Assembly (NCBI RefSeq): GCF_004769575.1
Contig: NZ_RQGA01000009.1
Location: forward strand, 124,001-188,000
Direction of reading: 5' to 3'
DNA: 64,000 nucleotides
Origin: Leptospira perdikensis
GTDB lineage: Bacteria; Spirochaetota; Leptospiria; Leptospirales; Leptospiraceae
In this document: one piece after another, positions 1-9,690 of the stretch
Layout of the letters: every line of letters begins with the position of its first letter
Numbering within the stretch: position 1 is the first letter of the stretch
Program-made: the position numbers and the translations under genes
The notes under the pieces: generated by a model
What the model was told of the DNA's origin: nothing
The model's database searches: none
Seen by the model: the letters and a program-made list of their open reading frames with translations, nothing else

Positions 1-565
1 TGATATTGTTCGGTTGGCTAGAAAGTAATTTTTCCCACCATTGGATAGCATCCACATATCTTTGGCAGGCAAAGTATAAATGTCCAAGCCCAACTATCAC
101 ATACTGGTCGTGAGGATTGATTTGTAAAGCTTCCATATAATAAACTTCTGATTCTTTGAAGTTCTTTAGTTTTCTATGTGCGTCTGCCACACGAGAAAGG
201 ATACTTGCATCTGTGATCGTTATGTGGTGAAACTCTTCTGCTACTTCTATGATTCTTTTGAGACTATTCAGGTCTCTATATGCATTCATAAGTCCCATTA
301 GGGAAAATTTATTCGTTGTATCACCTGCCAAACATTTTCTGTAGTATTGGATGGCTTGTTCTGGTTGTTTCGTTTTGGCATAATAATCGCCAAGGCCTAC
401 GAGCCCGTATGTATTGGATGGATCCTCATCAAGTAATATGTCTAATCGTTCTTTGGCTTCTTTGAAACGTCCCTGATCAAGAAAACGATACGCCTCTTTT
501 GCAAGGGCTTTTATTTTTGTGAACTTTTCATCTTCTTGTGGCTTTTCAGTATCTGTATTTTCCAT
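1..565 (-). CDS. TPR repeat protein, C-terminal part cut by window edge
   Basis: The minus strand is open from an ATG at 563-565 to the left edge with no stop, giving 188 codons. The protein starts [15 protein letters not shown] and then shows tandem helical repeats of TPR type: phrases such as [39 protein letters not shown] and [20 protein letters not shown] recur at about 34-residue spacing with the usual Gly/Ala/Tyr positions. TPR arrays are protein-protein interaction scaffolds, and no catalytic domain is visible in this part. It is divergent from ilvB with about 110 bases between them. The function is unknown and the C terminus lies outside the window. Confidence 0.75.
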   Translation of the reverse strand, partial: MENTDTEKPQEDEKFTKIKALAKEAYRFLDQGRFKEAKERLDILLDEDPSNTYGLVGLGDYYAKTKQPEQAIQYYRKCLAGDTTNKFSLMGLMNAYRDLNSLKRIIEVAEEFHHITITDASILSRVADAHRKLKNFKESEVYYMEALQINPHDQYVIVGLGHLYFACQRYVDAIQWWEKLLSSQPNNI

Positions 566-676
566 ATTCTCGTCCAATTTTCAGCATTCCTTTTTAGACA
601 GTAAAAATCGACTCAAAAACGTGAGAACATTGACAACAGGCTCTTTTTTGCAGAAATGACAATAGGGGGGAAACGT

Positions 677-2383
677 ATGTCATCTACAACCGAAGCAATT
701 ACTGGCGGCCGGCTTATGGTCGAACTATTGGAAGAAGCGGGTGTGGAGATCGTCTTCGGATACCCTGGCGGTGCTATCCTCCCATTCTATGACGAACTCT
801 ATCATAGTAAAAAAATTAAACATATCCTCGTTCGTCATGAACAAGGTGCCGTCCATATGGCAGAAGGGTATGCGCGTTCGACAGGTAAGTTAGGTGTTTG
901 TATCGCCACTTCTGGTCCTGGTGCTACCAATTTAATCACCGGACTTACCGATGCCAAATTAGATTCCATTCCCATTCTTGCCATAACGGGACAAGTTGCG
1001 ACAGATGCCATTGGAACCGATGCCTTCCAAGAAGCGGATATTTTTGGAATCACCATCCCCATTACTAAATACAATGCACTGATTAAAAAGGCAGATGACC
1101 TTGCTCGTCATTTTGAAGAAGCCATAAAAATTGCGATGGGAGGACGACCAGGGCCTGTATTACTCGATTTTCCAAAAGATGTTCAGTTGGAAAAAACATC
1201 AGTTAGAAAGGCATCTTCTTTAAAAATTGCTCCTCATCATTATGAAAGACCAAAGGTCAAAGGGGATCCACAAGAATTTGCGGAAGCTTTAAATCAAGCC
1301 AAACGCCCGTTACTTTATGTTGGTGGTGGTGCCATTAATTCTTTTGCTTCTGCCGAAATCAAAGCTTTGGCTGAAAAAGCAAATGCTCCTGTAACAACAA
1401 CTCTTATGGGTCTTGGCGCTTTTCCAGGAACACATCCGCTTTCGGTGGGGATGCTTGGGATGCATGGAACTGCTTATGCCAACAAAGCAGTGTTAGAATG
1501 TGATTATATTTTAAATTTAGGTGCAAGGTTTGATGACCGAGTTGCCAAATACCAAGACTTTGCGCCGAATGCAGTACGTGCCCATGTGGACATTGATGCC
1601 GCAGAATTTAACAAACGGATCAATGTTGACTATATTTTACATGGTGATCTCAAAGACGCTATTCGAGAAATCCTTCCTTTTGTTAAAGGGGGAGAAAGAA
1701 CTTCTTGGATTGAGAACATCCAGACTTTAAAGAAAAACCATCCACTTGATTTTGATAACAGTGGGGACAGTATCAAACCACAAGACTTCCTTCATAGAGT
1801 GTATACAAAAACCAAAGGGGAAGCTATTGTTTCCACTGACGTGGGACAACACCAAATGTGGGCGGCTCAGTATTATCTTTTCGATAGACCAAACACTTGG
1901 TTAACCTCCGGGGGACTGGGAACTATGGGGTATGGACTTCCTGCTGCTATTGGTGCAAAATTTGGAAACCCTGATAAAACTGTAATTTGTGTGACCGGGG
2001 ATGGTTCTTTTCAAATGTGTATTCAAGAACTCGCTACTATCGCGCAATCTAAGTTAGGTGTAAAGATTTTACTTTTTAATAACAACTTCCTTGGAATGGT
2101 TCGACAATGGCAGGAATTATTTTATGAAGAAAGGTTTAGTGAGTCCCAATGGACTTACAATCCCAACTTTGTGAAACTTGCTGAAGCTTATGGCATTCCA
2201 GCAATGAAGATCGAGCACAAATCTGAAATTGAAAAGGGTGTGGATTTTTTCCTGAAAGACAGTGGGTCTGCTCTTATTGAAGTGATGATCCCTGCTGAGG
2301 AAAAAGTATTCCCTATGATTCCTGCAGGAAAATCTCAACAAGATCTAATCGAATTTAAAGACTTGGGGAAATTGAAAAAATGA
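677..2383 (+). CDS. ilvB: acetolactate synthase large (catalytic) subunit
   Basis: A thiamine-diphosphate enzyme that condenses two pyruvates to acetolactate, or pyruvate with 2-oxobutyrate to acetohydroxybutyrate, the first shared step of valine, leucine and isoleucine synthesis. The N-terminal TPP-binding domain has [16 protein letters not shown] and the cofactor-activating Glu in [15 protein letters not shown] (about residue 55). The middle domain is FAD/DHAP-synthase type, and the C-terminal domain has the ThDP/Mg motif [12 protein letters not shown] followed by [11 protein letters not shown]. The length (568 aa) is normal. The frame opens at 656, but the ATG at 677 follows a strong GGGGGG-containing ribosome-binding site at 664-670, so I chose 677. 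The stop overlaps ilvN by four bases (ATGA), implying translational coupling of the two subunits. Confidence 0.96.
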   Translation: MSSTTEAITGGRLMVELLEEAGVEIVFGYPGGAILPFYDELYHSKKIKHILVRHEQGAVHMAEGYARSTGKLGVCIATSGPGATNLITGLTDAKLDSIPILAITGQVATDAIGTDAFQEADIFGITIPITKYNALIKKADDLARHFEEAIKIAMGGRPGPVLLDFPKDVQLEKTSVRKASSLKIAPHHYERPKVKGDPQEFAEALNQAKRPLLYVGGGAINSFASAEIKALAEKANAPVTTTLMGLGAFPGTHPLSVGMLGMHGTAYANKAVLECDYILNLGARFDDRVAKYQDFAPNAVRAHVDIDAAEFNKRINVDYILHGDLKDAIREILPFVKGGERTSWIENIQTLKKNHPLDFDNSGDSIKPQDFLHRVYTKTKGEAIVSTDVGQHQMWAAQYYLFDRPNTWLTSGGLGTMGYGLPAAIGAKFGNPDKTVICVTGDGSFQMCIQELATIAQSKLGVKILLFNNNFLGMVRQWQELFYEERFSESQWTYNPNFVKLAEAYGIPAMKIEHKSEIEKGVDFFLKDSGSALIEVMIPAEEKVFPMIPAGKSQQDLIEFKDLGKLKK

Positions 2384-2868
2384 AACACACTCTAAGTATT
2401 TTAGTAAATAACCATCCAGGTGTGATGAGTCATGTTTCTGGTCTATTCACTCGTCGTGGTTACAATATTGATTCGATAGCTGTTGGTGTGACTGACAATG
2501 TGGATGTATCCTCCATGACTATTGTTTTGAATGGGGATGATTTTATTGTAGGGCAGGTGAAAAACCAACTCCTCAAATTACCCGATGTTTTAAAAGTCCA
2601 AGACATGGCTTATGCGAGTTCTGTCCAAAGGGAACTGGTTCTCGTTTCTTTTTCAATCACAGAAAACAATCGAAGTGAAGCTCTTACCATTTGTAATGGG
2701 TTTGATGTGAAAATTTTAGAAATGACGGAAGATTCCCTGCTCATCGAATTTTCGGGAAATTCGAGACAAGTGACTAATGTGATATCAGTGATCAAACCAT
2801 TTGGAATTCGCGAAATATCTCGCACAGGCCAAATTGCGATTGCCTATAGGAACCAAAACTCCGTTTAG
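2380..2868 (+). CDS. ilvN: acetolactate synthase small (regulatory) subunit
   Basis: The regulatory partner of IlvB, expected to bind the catalytic subunit and mediate valine feedback control. The 162-aa protein begins with an ACT domain ([20 protein letters not shown], then [12 protein letters not shown]) and has the second half typical of this family (about residues 80-160, ending [19 protein letters not shown]). Length and domain order match the family. It starts inside the stop of ilvB (ATGA), so the two are almost certainly one operon. No leader-peptide attenuator or T-box fits in the short region upstream of ilvB. Confidence 0.95.
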   Translation: MKHTLSILVNNHPGVMSHVSGLFTRRGYNIDSIAVGVTDNVDVSSMTIVLNGDDFIVGQVKNQLLKLPDVLKVQDMAYASSVQRELVLVSFSITENNRSEALTICNGFDVKILEMTEDSLLIEFSGNSRQVTNVISVIKPFGIREISRTGQIAIAYRNQNSV

Positions 2869-2934
2869 AATCCACTTGACAGTGCTTCAATTTTCGGAGA
2901 GTATTGGGGCCTTAAGTGAGCTTAGTCTGTCCCC

Positions 2935-4686
2935 ATGTTTCGAAAAATTGTCATTTTATGTTTTTTTCTCCTAACTACTGTTATCTATACAGAAACAGAA
3001 CGTAACACGGTCCCCCTCAAACGAGGACCAAGCTCCGATGTATTGTATTTTGATTTTGGGGAGACTGCTCCCACAACATTTCTCTCTGTCGAAAGACTGC
3101 AAGAACCCAAATTAGAAGATTTAAAATTAGGATTTTTAGAACCAGCCCCCGGTTATTACAATGGACCCGACGGAGGTGAAGTTTACCAATGGGCCAAAAA
3201 CCATTACCAGTGGAAACGAGCTGATGGGAGTGTTTATACGGAATGGGCGAATGGAACTTTTAAGTTGGATTTTCCTTCTGGAGTTGGATTCACTTCTGTA
3301 CCCGGATCCTGTAATGGATGTTCGCCGACAAATATTTGGAATTATCCTGATTTAACTAAAATCACTAAGTATTGGTCGAACCATAGAAAAGAATATGATT
3401 ATACCTATCAAAAACCACTGAATTTTGAAAACTACCTTCTCGTAAATGAAACAACATTTGGGAAAACAAAGTTAGAATTTGGAAATTATATACTGTATGG
3501 ATCCGAAAAATGGTCTGAGTATTTACGGGGTTTTGTTGGACATTTCAAAATCAAACCCTTCTTAAACTATGTGAAATCTGAATTTCAACTAGAGAATAGA
3601 GGGAAGGTTCCTGTTTTGTTATTTGATAAGTATGAGGATATCAAAGAATACATCGGAGCCGATATTCCTGGTGGGGCAGAAGAAGGTGGGTTTGGGGGAA
3701 GGGATTCCATCACTATGTGTTGTGGGGAAAAAATGCCCCAAGCCACTGGCAATCCGGAATTTGATGCGGATGCTTTGAGGCGTTTCCACTTCGGAGTATT
3801 TTACCACGAAGCCGTTCATAATTTAGAACAAATCTCTTGTTTAAAGATTCAATCAGAAACAGGAAAATTTCCACAGACAGATATTTTGGATCCTTGGTTT
3901 GAGGAGGGTCTTGCCAACTATGTAGAGGCAAAATTCTATGAACGAAGACAGTTCCATATTTACAATGATGCAGAAAAGTTAATCCGGGAAAACAAAGTCC
4001 CAAAAACCTTCAAATCTTTGTTAGATGCTAAATATAAGGATTTGATTCCGTACTCCATCGGACCACTGATGATCAAACACATTCATGAAACCTACGGCAA
4101 AGAGGCTATCGTTGCTTATCAAAGAGACACATGTGTGGGAACGACACCGGCACTGGCTCTCCAAAATGCGACGGGAGTTTCACCTGATCAAATTCTAAAA
4201 GATAGTTTACTAAGGTTTGAAAAAGACAAAGATTCGATTCTCCGAGATAGCAAAAAACTACAGTTAGCTGGTTATACTATCATGAATGCAAAATTCCCGA
4301 CTGAGTATCAATCCTTCTTAGAAAAAGGGTTTTCTCTTCCCGAATCTGCCTTGGAGATCAAATCTTATGCCCAGTTGCCGAGTTTACAAAAAATCTTTCT
4401 GGCTTCAGTGGATTCTTTTTCTGGTAAAATGGAAGGAGAATTTCTGGGATTGGGATCTAGTTATTTTTATCTTTGGAAAAAAGGGAATTACCGTTGGGCT
4501 GGAGACTCTTGGGAAGCGAACGTATTTCCTGGAAACCAGATATTATTCCGTGGATCGAATTATACTCTCATTGAATGGGAAGACGGGAAAAAACAATATA
4601 TATCACCGAAAGGAGATTCGGTGATATTTTTTAGTTTGGAATCTAAATCCTATAAGGATGCAGATGGTAAACAGGTCACTCCTTAG
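2935..4686 (+). CDS. secreted HExxH (gluzincin-like) putative metallopeptidase
   Basis: A 583-aa protein with an N-terminal hydrophobic signal ([20 protein letters not shown]), so probably exported. Around residues 287-330 it has [10 protein letters not shown] followed by [14 protein letters not shown]. This is the HExxH plus downstream Glu helix (EEGLANYVE) of gluzincin-type zinc peptidases of the MA clan, where the two His and the distal Glu bind zinc and the Glu of HExxH is catalytic. The rest has many aromatic residues and a WANG/KWA-like repeat near residues 85-110 ([16 protein letters not shown]). I do not recognise a named family. A TTGACA hexamer lies at 2876-2881, but no good -10 follows. 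The 3' end overlaps trxB on the other strand by four bases. Confidence 0.72.
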   Translation: MFRKIVILCFFLLTTVIYTETERNTVPLKRGPSSDVLYFDFGETAPTTFLSVERLQEPKLEDLKLGFLEPAPGYYNGPDGGEVYQWAKNHYQWKRADGSVYTEWANGTFKLDFPSGVGFTSVPGSCNGCSPTNIWNYPDLTKITKYWSNHRKEYDYTYQKPLNFENYLLVNETTFGKTKLEFGNYILYGSEKWSEYLRGFVGHFKIKPFLNYVKSEFQLENRGKVPVLLFDKYEDIKEYIGADIPGGAEEGGFGGRDSITMCCGEKMPQATGNPEFDADALRRFHFGVFYHEAVHNLEQISCLKIQSETGKFPQTDILDPWFEEGLANYVEAKFYERRQFHIYNDAEKLIRENKVPKTFKSLLDAKYKDLIPYSIGPLMIKHIHETYGKEAIVAYQRDTCVGTTPALALQNATGVSPDQILKDSLLRFEKDKDSILRDSKKLQLAGYTIMNAKFPTEYQSFLEKGFSLPESALEIKSYAQLPSLQKIFLASVDSFSGKMEGEFLGLGSSYFYLWKKGNYRWAGDSWEANVFPGNQILFRGSNYTLIEWEDGKKQYISPKGDSVIFFSLESKSYKDADGKQVTP

Positions 4687-5624
4687 TGACCTTCTAACCA
4701 ACGTTCTGCTTCTAGTGCTGACATACAACCGCTACCTGCTGCTGTGATGGCTTGGCGGTACACTTTGTCCTGTACATCACCTGCGGCAAACACACCTTCT
4801 ACATTGGTTTGTGTGGTTCCTGGTTTTGTGATGATATAACCTGTTTCATCTAAATCCAATTGTCCTTTAAAAACTTCTGTATTGGGAACATGTCCAATTG
4901 CATAAAAAAGACCACCCACTTCTAAATCCTTTTTGGATTTATCTTTTGTACTTTCTAGAACGATCGATGTAAGTCCGCCGGCCCCACCTTTGGCTTCCAC
5001 AACCGTTTGGCTCCAAAGGATTTCAATTTTGGGATGTTCCATCGCACGTTTTTGCATGATTTGGGACGCACGGAGTTGGTCACGTCGTACGACCAAATAC
5101 ACTTTGGATGCAAATTTAGTGAGATGGTTTGCTTCTTCCACAGCAGAGTCACCGCCACCCACAACAGCGAGAGCTTTGTTACGGTAGATCGGGAGGGCAC
5201 CGTCACAAACGGCGCAGGCAGAAATCCCACGTTGCCAATAAGTTTCTTCTCCCGGGACAAACATACGTTTGGCAGTGGCACCAGTGGCGATGATCACTGA
5301 TTCTGCTTTGATTTCTTCGTCGTCTGACCAGATAGTAAAAGGGCGTTTGGAAAAATCCACTTTGGTGATGGTTTGGGTGTGGATGGTGGTTCCGTATTTT
5401 ATGGATTGTTCGCGGAAAAGTTGGGTGAGTTTGGTGCCATCGATTCCTTCTGGGAAACCAGGGAAGTTTTCCACTTCCGTTGTGGTGGTGAGCTGTCCAC
5501 CAGCAGCGACTCCCCCTGCCATAAATCCTTCATACATCACCGGGTTTAGATTGGCTCTGGCTGCGTAAATGGCCGCTGTATGTCCTGCGGGACCGGATCC
5601 GATGATGACAACTTTATGGTTCAT
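4683..5624 (-). CDS. trxB: thioredoxin reductase
   Basis: A FAD enzyme that passes electrons from NADPH to thioredoxin in the cytoplasm. Visible motifs are the FAD dinucleotide fold [16 protein letters not shown] (residues about 8-23), the redox-active CAVCDG (CxxC near residues 136-139), the NADPH fold [12 protein letters not shown], and the C-terminal FAD motif [20 protein letters not shown]. The 313-aa length is typical of low-molecular-weight bacterial TrxR. It is convergent with the secreted HExxH gene and overlaps its last four bases. The start ATG is preceded on the minus strand by AGGAGAA, a good ribosome-binding site. Confidence 0.97.
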   Translation of the reverse strand: MNHKVVIIGSGPAGHTAAIYAARANLNPVMYEGFMAGGVAAGGQLTTTTEVENFPGFPEGIDGTKLTQLFREQSIKYGTTIHTQTITKVDFSKRPFTIWSDDEEIKAESVIIATGATAKRMFVPGEETYWQRGISACAVCDGALPIYRNKALAVVGGGDSAVEEANHLTKFASKVYLVVRRDQLRASQIMQKRAMEHPKIEILWSQTVVEAKGGAGGLTSIVLESTKDKSKKDLEVGGLFYAIGHVPNTEVFKGQLDLDETGYIITKPGTTQTNVEGVFAAGDVQDKVYRQAITAAGSGCMSALEAERWLEGH

Positions 5625-5684
5625 AATTTCTCCTATTCTGTATCTTGTTCTTTATTGTTTAGACGGGATTTCCAGGATTCCTGT

Positions 5685-6206
5685 CTATTTTGTTTCACAA
5701 GCCCGGACCCATGGTGCATAGTAAGGGTCCCCTGCGAGAGGGCTTTTTTCTAGGGTCAGTAGGTAATCCTTTTGTTTGAACCCTCTAGTAAGGCAAAGGT
5801 AGGTGGTTTCAAAAAACTCCAAAGTTTCTTTTTTCCCTTGGAAACGAATTTCTTCTAAAATTTCAAGCGCTTCCTTTTCGTATCCTGTGGTAAGATAGAG
5901 CCGGAAGAGTTCACGTTGTACTTCTGTGTCGTCTTTTTTTTGTTTGTGATATTTTTCCAAATAAAAAATGGCTGTGGCGATGGATTGGTTACTTTCTGCA
6001 AGAAGTAAACCGTTGCGTTTTAGAACGGGATCATAATCAGGGTTTTCACGGAGTGAAAGTTCGTAGTAGTAGAGGGCTTTGGTTTTCTCTCCTACCATTT
6101 CCCATTTTTTCCCCTCTTCAAAAAGGGACCGTTCCTTTCGGCCGCAATTAACGACTAACAATAGTCCAAACGTGAGTAAAAAAATAAGGGAGTTTCTATG
6201 AACCAC
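5685..6206 (-). CDS. small TPR lipoprotein
   Basis: The frame can be opened from 6314, but the protein makes sense from a GTG at 6204-6206. That codon follows an AAGGAG site closely and yields VVHRNSLIFLLTFGLLLVVN followed by Cys, a charged start, a hydrophobic core and a spirochaetal lipobox (LVVNC, lipidated Cys near residue 21). This start also removes an overlap with the divergent xer gene. The mature part (about 150 aa) contains TPR-like helices (EMVGEKTKALYYYELSLREN, then SNQSIATAIFYLEKYHK). Its role is unknown; it is likely a periplasm- or membrane-anchored interaction protein. Confidence 0.7.
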   Translation of the reverse strand: MVHRNSLIFLLTFGLLLVVNCGRKERSLFEEGKKWEMVGEKTKALYYYELSLRENPDYDPVLKRNGLLLAESNQSIATAIFYLEKYHKQKKDDTEVQRELFRLYLTTGYEKEALEILEEIRFQGKKETLEFFETTYLCLTRGFKQKDYLLTLEKSPLAGDPYYAPWVRACETK

Positions 6207-6303
6207 ATCTCCTTTTTTCCTGACATAGCCATTTGTGGCAAAAAAAATAATAAGTCTCTTTAAGCTTTTTGTCCGACTCTTTAAGTAACATAAGAGAGTA
6301 AAG

Positions 6304-7212
6304 ATGGGTTCCAAATTGCCAGTTTCTCAAAATCAGCTTTTACAAACATTCCAAGAGTACCTGTCCGTAGAAAAAGGACTGAGCGATAATTCGATATATT
6401 CCTACGGATATGATCTCAATAAGTTTGCGATCTTCTTGGAAAAGGAACACATCAACTTCTTAGAAGTAAAAGCAAACGACATCATGCGTTTTCTCGAAGA
6501 AGAAAGAGAACGTAAAATCTCTGCAAAAACGCTGGCTCGTGAAGTCGTGGCAATCAGGCAGTTTTATAAATATCTCCGCGATGAAAAACGATTGGATTCC
6601 AATCCAACCGAAAAGATTGAAACTCCGGAAGTCGCAAGAACCATTCCTGATTATTTAACACAAACCGAAATTGATGAACTTTTTCGTAATATCAAAGAGG
6701 ACAATTTGTACGAACTCCGTGACAAATGTATCTTTGAACTTCTTTATTCTTCTGGCCTTCGAATCTCAGAAGCATGTAACTTAAAAATGACGGATATCGA
6801 CATGGAAAACATGACGATCACTGTAGAGGGAAAAGGTGGAAGACAACGCCTAGTTCCTTTTGGTGAAAAATCTTTAGAAATTTTGAAAAAGTATTTAGTT
6901 GAAAGTCGCACAGAAATTTTGAAAAAAAGAACCTGTGAATTTGTTTTTGTTTCTAAAAAAGGATCGTATATCAACCGTAAGTCGGTATGGCGCCTTTTGA
7001 ATCATTACATCAAACGCACAAAAATAAAGAAAAAAGTAACACCACACACACTTCGCCACTCATTTGCTACTCACCTTCTCGAGAACCACGCAGATCTAAA
7101 ATCGGTTCAAGAACTTTTGGGTCATATCGATATTTCGACGACTCAAATTTACACTCATATGGCAAATAAAACTCTGAAGGAAGTTCATAAGAAATTCCAT
7201 CCGAGAGGATAA
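6304..7212 (+). CDS. xerC: tyrosine recombinase XerC/XerD
   Basis: Site-specific recombinase of the Xer type, which resolves chromosome dimers at dif during division. The N-terminal SAM-like domain (about residues 10-100) is followed by the catalytic domain with all key residues: Arg in SSGLRISEACNL, Lys in VEGKGGRQRLVPF, HTLRHSFATHL, and the nucleophile Tyr in LGHIDISTTQIYTH. The length of 302 aa is standard. Sequence alone does not separate XerC from XerD; the gene order xer-hslV-hslU is the one known for xerC (codV) in Firmicutes and other phyla. The stop overlaps the next start (TAATG), so it is transcribed with the RsbW-like gene. This is a core Xer, not a phage or integron integrase. 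Confidence 0.92.
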   Translation: MGSKLPVSQNQLLQTFQEYLSVEKGLSDNSIYSYGYDLNKFAIFLEKEHINFLEVKANDIMRFLEEERERKISAKTLAREVVAIRQFYKYLRDEKRLDSNPTEKIETPEVARTIPDYLTQTEIDELFRNIKEDNLYELRDKCIFELLYSSGLRISEACNLKMTDIDMENMTITVEGKGGRQRLVPFGEKSLEILKKYLVESRTEILKKRTCEFVFVSKKGSYINRKSVWRLLNHYIKRTKIKKKVTPHTLRHSFATHLLENHADLKSVQELLGHIDISTTQIYTHMANKTLKEVHKKFHPRG

Positions 7213-7643
7213 TGTCGAACCAAAAGAAACCCACGGACTACAGTAAAGTAGTCCGTATCCAAATCCCATCCAACCCTCGATTCGTTTCCCACACCCGTAA
7301 TTATTTTTTTAATCTTTGTTTAGAACATGGATTTTCTCTTTTTGATTCCATGGATTTAAAACTTGTGATTGGCGAAGCAGTGGTAAATATCATTCGCCAT
7401 GCTTATGCTGGTCAAACAGGTAAACCCATTTTTATTGAAATGCAATTTGATAAGGACAGAGTTGAAATTAAACTCAGAGACTACGGGAAAAAAGTAGAAC
7501 CCAAAGACCTTCGTAGTTTTGATCTAAGTGACTACCGCGAACATGGGATTGGGCTTTTTATGATTAAGGAACTCACCGATTATTATTTTTTAGACCAGTC
7601 TTTTGAAGTTGGGAACCAAATGGTTCTAATCAAAAGAAAGTAA
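7212..7643 (+). CDS. RsbW-like anti-sigma factor / GHKL ATPase
   Basis: A 143-aa single-domain GHKL ATPase of the anti-sigma serine-kinase type. The N box is [17 protein letters not shown], the G1 region is [10 protein letters not shown] and the G2 box is [14 protein letters not shown]. In partner-switching systems such proteins hold a sigma factor or effector and phosphorylate a STAS-domain antagonist on Ser. No cognate antagonist sits next to it, though a STAS protein is encoded at 34600-34935 and a SpoIIE phosphatase at 15794-17719. It is translationally coupled to xer (TAATG) and lies 46 bases before hslV. Target unknown. Confidence 0.85.
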   Translation: MSNQKKPTDYSKVVRIQIPSNPRFVSHTRNYFFNLCLEHGFSLFDSMDLKLVIGEAVVNIIRHAYAGQTGKPIFIEMQFDKDRVEIKLRDYGKKVEPKDLRSFDLSDYREHGIGLFMIKELTDYYFLDQSFEVGNQMVLIKRK

Positions 7644-7689
7644 CCTCCATTTTTCTCGACAACTATCCCTGATTTGTAAGTTTATCCGT

Positions 7690-8223
7690 ATGGAAACAAT
7701 TCATGCAACGACCATCCTTTCGGTTCGTAAAAACGGTAAAATTGCGGTAGGGGGAGACGGGCAAGTTTCCATGGGAAATACCGTGATGAAACATACCGCA
7801 AAAAAAGTCCGAAGACTTTACAACGGTAAGGTGATCGCTGGATTTGCCGGGAGTGCTGCCGATGCATTTACTCTTTTTGAACTTTTTGAAAAAAAATTAA
7901 TCGAACATGGTGGGTCTGTGTCTCGGGCAGCAGTGGAACTTGCTCGGGAGTGGAGGATGGACCGGATGCTCCGAAGGCTTGAAGCACTCCTCATTGTTTG
8001 TGATGCCAATGAATCGTTTTTAATTTCTGGAACGGGAGATGTGATTTCACCCGATGACGGAGTTCTTGCCATTGGATCTGGTGGGAATTTTGCCCTTTCG
8101 GCAGCTCGTGCCCTTGTGCAAAATACAGATATGGATCCGAGAGATATTATAACAAAAGCAATGCAAATCACTGCAGATATATGTATATACACTAACCATA
8201 ATTTGGTGATTGAGGAATTATAA
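7690..8223 (+). CDS. hslV: ATP-dependent protease HslVU, peptidase subunit
   Basis: Proteasome-beta-type threonine peptidase that forms a double ring docked to the HslU unfoldase. A short propeptide METIHA is followed by [20 protein letters not shown]; Thr7 becomes the N-terminal nucleophile after processing. [20 protein letters not shown] and the C-terminal [11 protein letters not shown] (docking tail) are also typical. The length of 177 aa is normal. hslU starts one base after the stop codon. No clear ribosome-binding site precedes the ATG. Confidence 0.97.
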   Translation: METIHATTILSVRKNGKIAVGGDGQVSMGNTVMKHTAKKVRRLYNGKVIAGFAGSAADAFTLFELFEKKLIEHGGSVSRAAVELAREWRMDRMLRRLEALLIVCDANESFLISGTGDVISPDDGVLAIGSGGNFALSAARALVQNTDMDPRDIITKAMQITADICIYTNHNLVIEEL

Positions 8224-8224
8224 A

Positions 8225-9643
8225 ATGACATACCCAACCATTCTTGCAGAAGCTGTTGGTTCGCCAAACCAAGCAGAGGAGTTAACTCCTCGTCAAATTG
8301 TAGAAAAATTAGATGAACATATCATTGGTCAAACCAAAGCCAAACGAGCTGTGGCAGTGGCCCTTCGCAATCGTTCGAGACGTCGTAAACTTGATGAGTC
8401 ACTTCGAGAAGAAATTTATCCAAAAAATATCATTATGATTGGGCCGACGGGTGTAGGGAAAACCGAAATTGCTCGTCGTCTGTCTAAGTTATGTGGAGCT
8501 CCTTTTTTAAAAGTAGAAGCGACTAAGTATACAGAAGTAGGTTATGTAGGTCGTGATGTAGAATCAATGATTCGTGATTTGGCTATGGGTGCTCTTAATT
8601 TGGTCAAAGCAGAATTTCGTGACCGAGTTAAAGACAAAGCCATTGAAAAAGCGGAAGAAATTATTCTCGATGCAATTTTACCTCCCATCTTTCATAAAAA
8701 GGAAGAAGATCTAAACCCAGAAGAAAAGGAAAGACAAACCAGTTATAAAGAGTCTAGAGAAAAGTTCAGAGAAAAACTCCGTAAAGGGATTTTGAATGAA
8801 CAAGAAATCGAAATTGATATTCCGAAACCTTCGGCACCCTCTGGGATGCCCATGTTGCAAGTGTTTGGTGCTGGAAATATGGAAGATATGGACAACCAAT
8901 TACAAAGTTTGCTTGGGGATTTGATGCCTAAAAAATCAGGCAAACGAAAGGTAAAAGTATCGGATGCTGGGAAACTTCTCACCGAATCGGAAGCAGAAAA
9001 ACTAATCGATGCGGACAAAATCCAATCAGAGGCAGTACGTCGTGTGGAAGAGATGGGGATTATCTTTTTAGATGAAATTGATAAAATTGCAGGCCGTGAA
9101 GGAAGGCAAGGCGCTGATGTGTCTAGAGAAGGGGTCCAAAGAGACTTACTTCCCATCGTTGAAGGATCAACAGTCAATACAAAGATTGGGCCGATCAAAA
9201 CAGATCATATTCTTTTTATTGCTGCTGGTGCCTTTCATATGACAAAACCATCAGACCTCATTCCCGAACTCCAAGGACGATTCCCGATTCGTGTGGAGTT
9301 GGAAACATTAACCGAGTCAGATTTTATTAAAATATTAACCACTCCTAAATCTTCTCTCACCAAACAATATGAAGCCCTTCTTGCTACGGAAGGTGTCAAG
9401 ATTGAATACACAACCGATGGAATCGCTGAGATCGCTAAACTAGCATTTCAGATGAATGAAAAAAATGAAAACATTGGGGCCAGAAGACTCAATACCATTA
9501 TGGAAAAACTTTTGGAAGATACAAGTTTTGATGCTCCGGACCTTCCGCCGGACCAAAAACAAATTGTCATTAATGAAGGTTATGTGTCATCCAAACTAAA
9601 AGGAATTGTAGAAGATAAAGATTTAAGTCGCTTCATTCTGTAA
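8225..9643 (+). CDS. hslU: ATP-dependent protease HslVU, ATPase subunit
   Basis: AAA+ unfoldase that feeds substrates into HslV. Visible are the N-terminal helix ([20 protein letters not shown]), Walker [15 protein letters not shown], the pore loop in [18 protein letters not shown], a long charged I-domain (about residues 110-240), Walker [17 protein letters not shown] and sensor 2 [17 protein letters not shown]. The C-terminal tail DLSRFIL is the part that inserts into HslV. The frame opens at 8210, but the ATG at 8225 sits just after the hslV stop with GAGGA about nine bases upstream, so I start there (472 aa). Confidence 0.97.
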   Translation: MTYPTILAEAVGSPNQAEELTPRQIVEKLDEHIIGQTKAKRAVAVALRNRSRRRKLDESLREEIYPKNIIMIGPTGVGKTEIARRLSKLCGAPFLKVEATKYTEVGYVGRDVESMIRDLAMGALNLVKAEFRDRVKDKAIEKAEEIILDAILPPIFHKKEEDLNPEEKERQTSYKESREKFREKLRKGILNEQEIEIDIPKPSAPSGMPMLQVFGAGNMEDMDNQLQSLLGDLMPKKSGKRKVKVSDAGKLLTESEAEKLIDADKIQSEAVRRVEEMGIIFLDEIDKIAGREGRQGADVSREGVQRDLLPIVEGSTVNTKIGPIKTDHILFIAAGAFHMTKPSDLIPELQGRFPIRVELETLTESDFIKILTTPKSSLTKQYEALLATEGVKIEYTTDGIAEIAKLAFQMNEKNENIGARRLNTIMEKLLEDTSFDAPDLPPDQKQIVINEGYVSSKLKGIVEDKDLSRFIL

Positions 9644-9651
9644 GGAATGAG

Positions 9652-9690
9652 AACAAACAGGCGAAATATAATTTTCCCTGTTTGTTTTTA
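9652..9690 (+). terminator. rho-independent terminator after hslU
   Basis: Ten-base inverted repeat AACAAACAGG (9652-9661) / CCTGTTTGTT (9677-9686) with a smaller GAAA/TTTC pairing inside the loop, followed by a T-rich run. It ends hslU and touches the 3' end of the convergent pabBC gene, so it may work in both directions. Confidence 0.75.

Noticed and set aside
656..676. Upstream in-frame ATG as the ilvB start
   Set aside because: It lacks a ribosome-binding site, while the ATG at 677 follows a strong G-rich site at the right spacing.
2876..2905. TTGACA before the HExxH gene as a promoter
   Set aside because: No convincing -10 hexamer at 15-19 bases; TATT occurs only at about 21 bases.
6304..7212. 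Xer recombinase as a mobile-element integrase
   Set aside because: Size, motifs and the xer-hslV-hslU order mark it as the core chromosomal Xer; no att-like repeats or phage genes are nearby.
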